Assembly (NCBI GenBank): GCA_018064925.1 | Contig: JAGHUH010000002.1 | Location: forward strand, 1 to 42,397 | Origin: Candidatus Cacconaster stercorequi | GTDB taxonomy: Bacteria > Bacillota > Clostridia > Oscillospirales > Oscillospiraceae | Direction of reading: 5' to 3' | DNA: 42,397 nt | Shown here: positions 32,333 to 39,615 of the stretch, piece by piece | Numbering within the stretch: position 1 is the stretch's first letter | Layout of the letters: each line of letters starts with the position of its first letter | Position numbers and translations under genes: made by a program | Notes under the pieces: model-generated | The model's database searches: none | The model's input: the letters and a program-made list of their open reading frames with translations, nothing else | What the model was told of the DNA's origin: nothing

Positions 32333-33757
32333 TCATTCCTTTCCTGTCCAACAGTAGGTGCAGACCTGATCGCGGTCTATGCCGATGGCCTCCAGCAAGC
32401 TGTCAAGCGATTGATAGCCCAGTGAGTCGAAGCCAAACTTTTTGCAAATGGCATCCAGCAGGCACTTGCCGCGTTCCGTGTCACGGTCCACATATTCGTC
32501 CAGATGCCGCAAGCCCTCGTCGCCCTCCAGCTCCTGCGCCACCCGGCGCACCAGCAGCTCCATTTCGGACTTGCTGCGGGAGAAGTTCAAGTACTTGCAG
32601 CCATAGGCAATGGGGGGACAGGCGGAGCGCATATGTACCTCCTGCGCGCCGGAGTCGTACAGAAACTGTACCGTCTCCTGCATCTGGGTGCCCCGGACGA
32701 TGGAGTCGTCCACCAGCATCAGCCGTTTGCCGCGGATCAGCTCCGGCACGGGGAGCTGCTTCATATTCGCCACGCGGTTGCGCATTTCCTGGGTGGTAGG
32801 CATGAAGGAACGCGCCCAGGTGGGGGTGTACTTGATAAAGGGGCGGGCAAATGCCTTGCCGCTGCGGTTGGCATAGCCGATGGCGTGGGGCACGCCGGAG
32901 TCCGGCATACCGGCCACGAAATCCACCTTGGGCAGATCGCCCCGGGCGATCTCGTCACGGGCCATCAGTTCACCATTGCGGTAGCGCATGACCTCCACAT
33001 TTTTCCCCTCATAGTTAGAGTTGGGATAGCCGTAATAGGTCCACAAAAAGGCACAAATCTTCATCTTGTCGCCGGCGGGAGCGAGCGTTTCAAAGTCATC
33101 CGCCGTCATGCGGACGATCTCGCCGGGGCCCAGCTCGTAGGCCACTTCATAGCCCAGCTTCTGGCAGACGAAAGACTCGAAGGATACGCAGTGACCCTCG
33201 TCATTCTTGCCGATCAGCACCGGCAGGCGTCCCACCTTGTCCCGGGCGGCGAGGATCTCGCCCTTCTCCGTCAGGATCAGCAGCGTCAGGGAACCGTTAA
33301 TCAGCTCCTGCGCCCGGCGGATGCCGCTTACCAGATCCTCCGACTGATTGATCAGCGCCGCCACCAGCTCCGTTTCGTTGACGGAGCCGGAGGACATGGC
33401 CATGAACTGATGGTCGTGGTCGGAAAAATAATCGGCGATGAGCTCCTCGGCATTGTTGATGAGTCCCACGGTGGTGATGGCGTACAGTCCCAGGTGGGAG
33501 CGCACCAGCAGCGGTTGGGGATTGGAGTCGGAGATGCAGCCGATGCCGGCGCAACCGTGGAAATCCGCCAGATCTCTGGCAAATTTCGTGCGGAAGGGCG
33601 TATTCTCGATGGAGTGGATCTGGCGCTGAAAGCCGCTTTCCCGGTCATAAAAGATCATGCCGGCGCGGCGGGTGCCCAGATGGGTGTGATAATCCACGCC
33701 AAAATACACATCCAGCACTGTATCGCGGTGTGATACCGCACCGAAGAAACCACCCAT
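32333..33757 (-). CDS. purF: amidophosphoribosyltransferase, with atypical N-terminus
   Basis: 474 aa. The first committed enzyme (PRPP to phosphoribosylamine). The phosphoribosyltransferase part is normal: PRPP loop [18 protein letters not shown], and the end-region [16 protein letters not shown]. The glutaminase part is odd: the chain starts [10 protein letters not shown] where class II glutaminases start M-C-G (the Cys becomes the nucleophile), and the usual oxyanion Asn-Gly segment (HNGN in E. coli PurF) reads [12 protein letters not shown]. The protein may use ammonia or another amidotransferase. The same MGGFFG start is known to me in related Clostridia, but I cannot check frequency. 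It shares one base with purC. Confidence 0.9.
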   Translation of the reverse strand: MGGFFGAVSHRDTVLDVYFGVDYHTHLGTRRAGMIFYDRESGFQRQIHSIENTPFRTKFARDLADFHGCAGIGCISDSNPQPLLVRSHLGLYAITTVGLINNAEELIADYFSDHDHQFMAMSSGSVNETELVAALINQSEDLVSGIRRAQELINGSLTLLILTEKGEILAARDKVGRLPVLIGKNDEGHCVSFESFVCQKLGYEVAYELGPGEIVRMTADDFETLAPAGDKMKICAFLWTYYGYPNSNYEGKNVEVMRYRNGELMARDEIARGDLPKVDFVAGMPDSGVPHAIGYANRSGKAFARPFIKYTPTWARSFMPTTQEMRNRVANMKQLPVPELIRGKRLMLVDDSIVRGTQMQETVQFLYDSGAQEVHMRSACPPIAYGCKYLNFSRSKSEMELLVRRVAQELEGDEGLRHLDEYVDRDTERGKCLLDAICKKFGFDSLGYQSLDSLLEAIGIDRDQVCTYCWTGKE

Positions 33758-34437
33758 CAGGCAAAGAACAGCTCACTGAGCGTCATGGGATCGATGTACT
33801 TACCATCCTTGTAGACGCGCATATTGCCGCTGGCGATCTCGTCGATGAGCATCACGCTGCCATCGGGCGCGTAGCCGTACTCGAACTTGATGTCATAGAG
33901 CTCCATGCCCTTGGCCTTGAGATCCTCGGCCACGATGGCAGTGATCTTCTGGGTCATATCCTTGATATCCTCATACTGCTTGTCGGTCATGACGCCCAGT
34001 GCCACCAGTGCGTCCTTGGTGACCAGAGGATCGCCCTTTTCGTCGTTCTTGAAGGTGGTCTCCACATAGGCGGGCAGATCGGCGCCCTCCTCGATATACT
34101 CACCGTAGCGGCGCAGGAAGCTGCCCACGGCCTTGTAGCGGCAGATGACTTCCAGACCCTTGCCAAACACCTTGGCGGGCAGGACTTCCATGGTGGTGTC
34201 CTGCAGATCGGCGCTGACATAGTGGGTGCGGATGCCGGCGGCATTGATCTTTTCGAAGAAGTAGATGGACATCCGCAGGTTCACATCGCCCACGCCGTCG
34301 ATGGTCAGACCCACGCTGTTCTCACCGGGATCGAACACGCCGTCCTTGCCGGTGCAGTCATCCTTGAACTTCAGCAGATAGTTGCCGTTTTCCAGTGCGT
34401 ATACATTCTTCGTCTTACCGGTGTAAACCAGTTCCAT
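33757..34437 (-). CDS. purC: phosphoribosylaminoimidazole-succinocarboxamide synthase
   Basis: 226 aa, normal. Ligates CAIR with aspartate. Motifs: [68 protein letters not shown] 34437 follows GGGAGG by 8-9 nt. purB, needed for the next step, is not in this operon. Confidence 0.97.
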   Translation of the reverse strand: MELVYTGKTKNVYALENGNYLLKFKDDCTGKDGVFDPGENSVGLTIDGVGDVNLRMSIYFFEKINAAGIRTHYVSADLQDTTMEVLPAKVFGKGLEVICRYKAVGSFLRRYGEYIEEGADLPAYVETTFKNDEKGDPLVTKDALVALGVMTDKQYEDIKDMTQKITAIVAEDLKAKGMELYDIKFEYGYAPDGSVMLIDEIASGNMRVYKDGKYIDPMTLSELFFA

Positions 34438-34481
34438 TGTCGTTTCCTCCCAAAAATTTATTGTACAGCTTGTTTGTGCTC

Positions 34482-34973
34482 TTACTGATACTGTGCGCGC
34501 ATTTCCGCGTCGATGGCCAGGAGCTTCTCCCGCTCGGCCCTGCGGGCATCGTCCAGCTTCTGCGCCAGATCGCCGTCGGTGACAGCCAGGATCTGCAGTG
34601 CCAGCATGGCGGCATTCTTGGCTCCGTCGATGGCTACGGTGGCCACGGGGACGCCGGAGGGCATCATCACCGTACTCAGCAGCGCATCCATGCCGTCGCT
34701 TCCCGCGCTGCGGCAGGGGATGCCGATGACCGGCAGCGTGGTGTTGGCCGCCAGTGCACCGGCCAGATGCGCCGCCATGCCCGCCGCGGCGATCAAAACA
34801 GAAAATCCGCTCTCCCGCGCCGACGCAGCAAAGCTCCTTGCCTCATCGGGACAGCGGTGAGCGGACAACACGCGCACTTCCACACCCACACCGTATTCCT
34901 GCAGAACACGGATCGCCTTTTCTACCACGGGCAGATCACTCTTGCTGCCCATCACAACGCCAACCTTTCCCAT
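34482..34973 (-). CDS. purE: 5-(carboxyamino)imidazole ribonucleotide mutase
   Basis: 163 aa. First gene of the operon. Motifs: [68 protein letters not shown] contains the catalytic His. No purK is seen in the window; class II PurE works directly on AIR and CO2, but class cannot be decided here by eye. AAAGGAGG lies 6 nt before the ATG. The leader carries the ZTP riboswitch and terminator. Confidence 0.96.
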   Translation of the reverse strand: MGKVGVVMGSKSDLPVVEKAIRVLQEYGVGVEVRVLSAHRCPDEARSFAASARESGFSVLIAAAGMAAHLAGALAANTTLPVIGIPCRSAGSDGMDALLSTVMMPSGVPVATVAIDGAKNAAMLALQILAVTDGDLAQKLDDARRAEREKLLAIDAEMRAQYQ

Positions 34974-34993
34974 TGTGTGCCTCCTTTACCGTC

Positions 34994-35037
34994 AAAAATG
35001 AAACAGACAGACCAATCCCTTCTCAATGAATCGGTCT
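34994..35037 (-). terminator. riboswitch-controlled terminator before purE
   Basis: On the minus strand the stem AGACCGATTC (35037-35028) pairs with GGATTGGTCT (35018-35009, G-U pairs included), then TTTCATTTTT (35003-34994). The 5' arm begins inside the final pseudoknot element of the aptamer, so aptamer folding and terminator folding exclude each other, the usual ZTP arrangement. Confidence 0.8.
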
Positions 35038-35108
35038 GCCCAGACAGTCGGCTTGTTCCACGGCATGGCTCCCATGTGGTGCTCCACTTCTCTGCCAGTT
35101 ACCCTGCC
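35036..35108 (-). promoter_or_regulatory. ZTP (pfl) riboswitch aptamer
   Basis: On the minus strand the conserved elements appear in order: GGGTAACTGGC (35104-35094), a GTGG-loop-CCAC hairpin (about 35084-35073), GGGAGCC (about 35071-35065), and GCCGACTGTCTGGGCAG (35052-35036), which supplies the second half and the pseudoknot CTGGG. This matches the pfl motif that binds ZTP/AICAR 5'-phosphates, signals of 10-formyl-THF shortage. With its terminator it should turn on the operon containing purN, purH and fhs. Confidence 0.85.
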
Positions 35109-35132
35109 GCGCGCAAATTTTTCGCTATCATG

Positions 35133-35161
35133 ATGATAACAGGAGATCGCTCCGTTGACAA
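35133..35161 (-). promoter_or_regulatory. promoter of the purine operon
   Basis: -35 TTGTCA (35161-35156), 17-bp spacer, -10 TATCAT (35138-35133) on the minus strand. Transcription would begin near 35126, about 20 nt before the aptamer. Confidence 0.75.
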
Positions 35162-35164
35162 TGG

Positions 35165-35204
35165 AAAAAAGGACATATTTTCAACGAAAATATGTCCTTT
35201 TTTT
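35165..35204 (-). terminator. terminator of the pyrimidine operon
   Basis: 12-bp perfect arms GGACATATTTTC (35171-35182) and GAAAATATGTCC (35186-35197), loop of 3 nt, T-run on the minus strand from 35170. It lies 73 nt after the pyrI stop and directly upstream of the purine promoter, so it isolates the two operons. Confidence 0.9.
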
Positions 35205-35276
35205 CTATGCTTTTGTGGAATAGTGAACTTTAATACTTGAAATTTGTTTTACTTATCGCAAATTCGCTTTCATTAG

Positions 35277-35690
35277 TCATTCTGCTTTTGTTTCGCAGTA
35301 GAGGCAGCGATAGACCTTGTGCTCCCGGTCGGCCAGCTTGAAGATGTGGCGGATCTCCTGCTCCACAGAGGTAATGCAGCGGGGGTTTTTGCAGAAGATG
35401 ACATTGGTGAGCGTCTCCGGCATATCAATATCCCGCTTCTCCACCAGCTTGCCATCCTTGATGATGTTGATGGTCACGCCGGGGTCCACATAGCCGATGA
35501 TGTCCAGATCGACATCCAGATCCTCGATCTTGATGATGTCCTTTTTGCCCTGCTTGCCGCTGTGGACATTCTTGATGATGGCCACGGAGCAATCCAGCTT
35601 ATCCAATCCCAGCAGGTCGTACAGCTTCATGCCGTTGCCCGGGGTGATATGGTCGATGACGATACCGTTTACAATGGAATCAATGTTCAT
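35277..35690 (-). CDS. pyrI: aspartate carbamoyltransferase regulatory subunit
   Basis: 137 aa. N-terminal allosteric part ([36 protein letters not shown]), C-terminal zinc domain with four Cys (CKNPRC...CLYC). It pairs with PyrB in the E. coli-type holoenzyme controlled by CTP/ATP. ATG overlaps the pyrB stop by 4 nt (ATGA). Slightly shorter than E. coli PyrI (153 aa) and with all four zinc ligands. Confidence 0.94.
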   Translation of the reverse strand: MNIDSIVNGIVIDHITPGNGMKLYDLLGLDKLDCSVAIIKNVHSGKQGKKDIIKIEDLDVDLDIIGYVDPGVTINIIKDGKLVEKRDIDMPETLTNVIFCKNPRCITSVEQEIRHIFKLADREHKVYRCLYCETKAE

Positions 35691-36607
35691 TTTGCCGCCT
35701 CCTCCAACAGTTTCAAAATCAGTGCCATGCGCATATATTTGCCGTTGAGCACCTGCTTGAAGTAGCAGGCGCGGGGATCGTCATCCACCGCCACGCTGAT
35801 CTCGTTGACACGGGGCAGCGGGTGCATGATGCACAGATCCTGCTTGGCATTTGCCAGCTTCTCCGGGGTGAGGATATAGCTGTCCTTCAAGCGCAGGTAA
35901 TCCTCCTCGTTGAAAAAGCGCTCACGCTGCACGCGGGTCATATACAGCACATCCAGCTCCGGCATCACCGACTCCAGATCGGTGGTCTGGGTATAGGGGA
36001 CGCCCTTCTTCTTCAGTGCCTCGGCCTTGACATAGCTGGGCACCTTCAGCTCCTCCGGGGAGATCAGCACGAACCGGTTGCCGGTATAGCGGCTCATGGC
36101 GGCGATGAGGGAGTGGACGGTGCGGCCGAATTTCAAGTCGCCGCACAGACCGATGGTCAGGTTGGTGAACCGACCCTTTTCCCGCCAGATGGTCAGAAGG
36201 TCTGCCAGCGTCTGGGTGGGGTGGTTATGGCCGCCGTCACCGGCATTGATCACCGGCACGGTGGCTGCGCCGGCGGCTACCAGCGGTGCGCCCTCCTTGG
36301 GGTGGCGCATGGCGATGATATCAGCGTAGCAGCTGATGGTCTTGGCGGTGTCCGCCACGCTCTCGCCCTTGGCGGCAGAGGAGCTGTTGGCGGAGGAAAA
36401 ACCGATGACATTGCCGCCCAGCTCGTACATGGCCGCCTCAAAGCTCAAGCGGGTACGCGTGGAGGGCTCAAAGAACAGCGTGGCCAGCTTCTTGCCGTGG
36501 CACTTCTCGGCGTAGGCATCGGGGTGGTCGATGATGTCGCAGGCCGTGGCGATGAGCTGATCCAGCTCCTCCAGCGACAGATCCAGAATATTGATCAGAC
36601 TTCTCAT
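35687..36607 (-). CDS. pyrB: aspartate carbamoyltransferase catalytic subunit
   Basis: 306 aa. Makes carbamoyl-aspartate. [21 protein letters not shown] carries the carbamoyl-phosphate loop [34 protein letters not shown] and [11 protein letters not shown] follow in order. Overlaps pyrE by 4 nt and pyrI by 4 nt. Confidence 0.97.
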   Translation of the reverse strand: MRSLINILDLSLEELDQLIATACDIIDHPDAYAEKCHGKKLATLFFEPSTRTRLSFEAAMYELGGNVIGFSSANSSSAAKGESVADTAKTISCYADIIAMRHPKEGAPLVAAGAATVPVINAGDGGHNHPTQTLADLLTIWREKGRFTNLTIGLCGDLKFGRTVHSLIAAMSRYTGNRFVLISPEELKVPSYVKAEALKKKGVPYTQTTDLESVMPELDVLYMTRVQRERFFNEEDYLRLKDSYILTPEKLANAKQDLCIMHPLPRVNEISVAVDDDPRACYFKQVLNGKYMRMALILKLLEEAAK

Positions 36608-37254
36608 TTTACTTCCTCCTTGATCCAGCTTTCATCGGAGGGGTTGGCGCGGAAGGCAAGCAGGCGCTCCACATCCTCCTTTTTGATATAGCCCTCCTGC
36701 GCGGCGATGGCCACGATGTGGTCAAAGTCAGACAGGGAGTGGTTGATCACATCGGCTTCGGCCATGCGGCGGAGGCCCTTTTCCATACCATAGGTGAAGA
36801 TACTGGCGATGCCCAGCACCTCGGCGCCGTGATCACGCAGGACATTCACCACCTCGATGGCACTGCCGCCGGTGGAGATCAGATCCTCCACCACCACCAC
36901 CTTCTGTCCTTTTTCCAGCCGCCCCTCGATCTGATTGTGGCGGCCGTGATCCTTGGCGCCGGAGCGAACATAGCCCATGGGCAGTCCCATAAGATGTGCC
37001 ACGATGGCGGCGTGGGCGATACCGGCGGTGGAGGTGCCCATCAGCACTTCCACATCGGGATAATAGGCGCGGATGATGGCGGCCAGACCGTTCTCCACAT
37101 CGTTGCGTACCTGCGGCGCCGTCAGCGTCAGGCGGTTATCGCAGTAAATGGGGCTTTTGATGCCGCTGGCCCAGGTAAAGGGCTCCTGGGGACGAAGAAA
37201 TACCGCCCGGATGCTCAGCAGATCTTTTGCGATTTGATTTGCCAGATGTTCCAT
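36604..37254 (-). CDS. pyrE: orotate phosphoribosyltransferase
   Basis: 216 aa. Converts orotate and PRPP to OMP. PRPP motif [21 protein letters not shown]; orotate-side motif [30 protein letters not shown] 37254 sits 12 nt after the pyrF stop on the same strand. No unusual feature. Confidence 0.95.
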   Translation of the reverse strand: MEHLANQIAKDLLSIRAVFLRPQEPFTWASGIKSPIYCDNRLTLTAPQVRNDVENGLAAIIRAYYPDVEVLMGTSTAGIAHAAIVAHLMGLPMGYVRSGAKDHGRHNQIEGRLEKGQKVVVVEDLISTGGSAIEVVNVLRDHGAEVLGIASIFTYGMEKGLRRMAEADVINHSLSDFDHIVAIAAQEGYIKKEDVERLLAFRANPSDESWIKEEVK

Positions 37255-37266
37255 GTCGTTCTCCTT

Positions 37267-37965
37267 TCAATCCACAAACTCGCGCAAACACCGCTCATAG
37301 GCGGCCACGGGGTCGGCGGCCTTGGTGATGGGGCGACCCACCACGATGTAATCCGAGCCGATCTCCTTTGCCTGCGCCGGGGTCATAACACGCTTCTGAT
37401 CGCCCTTGTCGCCGTCTGCAAAACGCACGCCGGGGGTGACGGTCAAAAAGTCGCCGCCGCAGCGCTCGTGCACCTTGCCCGCCTCCATGGGGGAGCAGAC
37501 CACGCCGTCCAGTCCCGCCTGCTTGGCGGTCATGGCGTAGTGCATCACCACCTCGTCCATGGGCTTTTCAATGAGGATATCCTTTTCCATGCTCTCCTGA
37601 TCGGTGGAGGTGAGCTGGGTCACGGCGATCAGCAGCGGGCGGGTTCCGTCGGGGCGGGTCAGACCCTCCAGCGCCGCCTCCATCATGGCGGTGGTACCGG
37701 CGGCGTGGAGGTTGCAGATATCCACATCCAGACCGGACAGCACGGCCATGGCCTTTTTCACGGTGTTGGGAATGTCATGGAGCTTCAAGTCCAGAAAAAT
37801 CTGATGCCCTCTTGCCTTCAGCTCCCGCACGATGGCGGGGCCCTCGGCGTAGAAAAGCTCCATGCCGATCTTCACAAAGGGCTTTTTGCCGGTAAACTGA
37901 TCCAGAAATGCCAGTGTTTCTTTGGCGGTGGGGAAATCACACGCCACGATTACATCTTTACCCAT
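37267..37965 (-). CDS. pyrF: orotidine 5'-phosphate decarboxylase
   Basis: 232 aa. OMP to UMP. VIVACDFPTAKETLAFLDQ, the catalytic block FLDLKLHDIPNTVKKAM (Asp/Lys of DLKLHD), and TPGVRF near the end. ATG 37965 is used because AGGAGG lies 8 nt before it; GTG 37974 would abut the ribosome-binding site. The start overlaps the pyrD stop by 8 nt. Confidence 0.95.
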   Translation of the reverse strand: MGKDVIVACDFPTAKETLAFLDQFTGKKPFVKIGMELFYAEGPAIVRELKARGHQIFLDLKLHDIPNTVKKAMAVLSGLDVDICNLHAAGTTAMMEAALEGLTRPDGTRPLLIAVTQLTSTDQESMEKDILIEKPMDEVVMHYAMTAKQAGLDGVVCSPMEAGKVHERCGGDFLTVTPGVRFADGDKGDQKRVMTPAQAKEIGSDYIVVGRPITKAADPVAAYERCLREFVD

Positions 37966-38875
37966 TTCTTGCACCTCCTATGATGTCGCGTAAATTCTCT
38001 ATTCCGTACTGCTCCATAACGCGGGGCAGGTCTTCCACAATTTTCTTGCAGGCGTAGGGATCCACCAGATTGGCGGCGCCTACCTCCACGGCGGTGGCAC
38101 CGGAGAGCATCATCTCCAGTACATCCTCGGCGCAGGATACGCCGCCGATGCCGATGACGGGGATGCTCACCGCACCGGCCACCTGATACACCATCCGCAG
38201 TGCCACCGGGAAGATGGCAGGGCCGGAAAAGCCGCCCATAGTATTGGCGATGACGGGTTTTTTCGTTTTCAGGTCAATGCGCATCCCCAGCATGGTGTTG
38301 ATCAGGCTGATACCGTCAGCTCCCGCCTCCTGGCAGGCTTTGGCAATGGCCACGATGTCGGTGACATTGGGGGTCAGCTTCACGAAAACGGGCTTGGTGG
38401 TGACTTTCTTCACTGCCCGTACCACCTCCGCCGCCGCGGCAGGGTCGGTGCCGAAGCTCATGCCGCCGCCGTGAACATTGGGACAGCTGATGTTGACCTC
38501 CAGCCAGCCTACCTGCGCCTCACGATCCAGCTTCTCGCAGGTATAGGCGTAATCCTCCACGCAAAAGCCGCTGACATTGGCCATGACGGGCTTATGGAAG
38601 CACTGCTTCAATTTCGGCAATTCCTCCGCAATGACCTGCTCCACGCCGGGATTTTGCAGACCCACCGCGTTGATGAGTCCCGATGTGCACTCGGCAATGC
38701 GGGGGGTGGGATTGCCGAAGCGGGGATCACGGGTCGTCCCCTTGAAGGAAAAGGTGCCCAGCATATTGATATCGTACAGCTCCGCAAACTCGTAGCCGTA
38801 GCCGAAGGTGCCGCTGGCAGGGATGACGGGATTATCCAACTCGATGCCGCAGAGAGTCACTTTCGTATTCACCAT
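37958..38875 (-). CDS. pyrD: dihydroorotate dehydrogenase, class 1B catalytic subunit
   Basis: 305 aa. Oxidises dihydroorotate with FMN; class 1B because PyrK is encoded just upstream. Motifs: GIELDNPVIPASGTFGYG, EVNISCPNVHGGG, FVKLTPNVTDIV, IGIGGVSCAEDVLEMMLSGA. Start ATG 38875 (MVNTKVTLCG) has GGAGG 7-10 nt upstream and overlaps the pyrK stop by 7 nt; the longer frame to 38959 is within pyrK. Confidence 0.95.
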   Translation of the reverse strand: MVNTKVTLCGIELDNPVIPASGTFGYGYEFAELYDINMLGTFSFKGTTRDPRFGNPTPRIAECTSGLINAVGLQNPGVEQVIAEELPKLKQCFHKPVMANVSGFCVEDYAYTCEKLDREAQVGWLEVNISCPNVHGGGMSFGTDPAAAAEVVRAVKKVTTKPVFVKLTPNVTDIVAIAKACQEAGADGISLINTMLGMRIDLKTKKPVIANTMGGFSGPAIFPVALRMVYQVAGAVSIPVIGIGGVSCAEDVLEMMLSGATAVEVGAANLVDPYACKKIVEDLPRVMEQYGIENLRDIIGGARNG

Positions 38876-39603
38876 ATGATCTCCTCCTTTGAAAGCACCG
38901 GGCCGTCCTTGCAGATGCGTTTTGCGCCGTATTTCGTTTCGCACGAGCAGCCCATGCACGCGCCGAAGCCGCAGCCCATGCGCTCTTCAAAGCTGAACTG
39001 GCCGGAGGTGCGGCACGCGCCGTACACCGCCTTCAGCATGGCCTCCGGGCCGCAGGTGTAGAGGTGGGTATACGCCCCCGCCTGCGCCATGCCATCGGTG
39101 ACGAAGCCGGGAATGCCCAGACTGCCGTCGGCGGTGGTGCGGATGACCTGCACGCTCAGTGCCGCAAATTCCTCCGTCAGAAACTGATCGGCGGCCTTGT
39201 TGAAGCCCAGCACGGCGGTGGGGTGCTTGCCCTGCGCCACCAGACGGCGGGCAAGGCCGTACAGCGGCGGGATGCCCACGCCGCCGCCTACTAAGAGCGG
39301 TCTGTCGCCGCTTTTGTCCATGTCGTAGCCGTTGCCCAGGCCCGTCAGCACATCCAGTTCCTTGCCCGCCGGGAAGGCGGTCATGGCTTGGGTGCCGCGG
39401 CCCAGTACCTTATAGATCAGCGTCAGCTTGCCCTCCTCCCAGTCGCACACCGAGATGGGGCGGCGGAGGAAGAAGCCGTCCAGCTTGATATTGACAAACT
39501 GACCCGGCGCGGTAATGGCGGAGGTATCGCCGCAAAGCACCAGTCGGTAGATGTCCGGCGCGATGGCGGTATTCTCCGCGATGGTAAAGATCGTTTGCCG
39601 CAT
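38869..39603 (-). CDS. pyrK: dihydroorotate dehydrogenase electron-transfer subunit
   Basis: 244 aa. Passes electrons from PyrD to NAD+. FAD/NAD-binding reductase fold (FFLRRPISVCDWEEGKLT, GRGTQAMTAFPAGKEL, LLVGGGVGIPPLYGLARRL) and C-terminal 2Fe-2S cluster with four Cys (GCGFGACMGCSCE...ICKDGPV). The start is ATG 39603 (MRQTIFTIAEN), 6 nt after AAAGGAG; an ATG two codons earlier abuts the ribosome-binding site. Confidence 0.94.
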   Translation of the reverse strand: MRQTIFTIAENTAIAPDIYRLVLCGDTSAITAPGQFVNIKLDGFFLRRPISVCDWEEGKLTLIYKVLGRGTQAMTAFPAGKELDVLTGLGNGYDMDKSGDRPLLVGGGVGIPPLYGLARRLVAQGKHPTAVLGFNKAADQFLTEEFAALSVQVIRTTADGSLGIPGFVTDGMAQAGAYTHLYTCGPEAMLKAVYGACRTSGQFSFEERMGCGFGACMGCSCETKYGAKRICKDGPVLSKEEIIW

Positions 39604-39615
39604 AGGCATCTCCTT

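Noticed and set aside
34974-35276. Guanine (purine) riboswitch before purE
   Set aside because: The aptamer elements match the pfl/ZTP motif, and the conserved loop sequences of the purine aptamer are not present.
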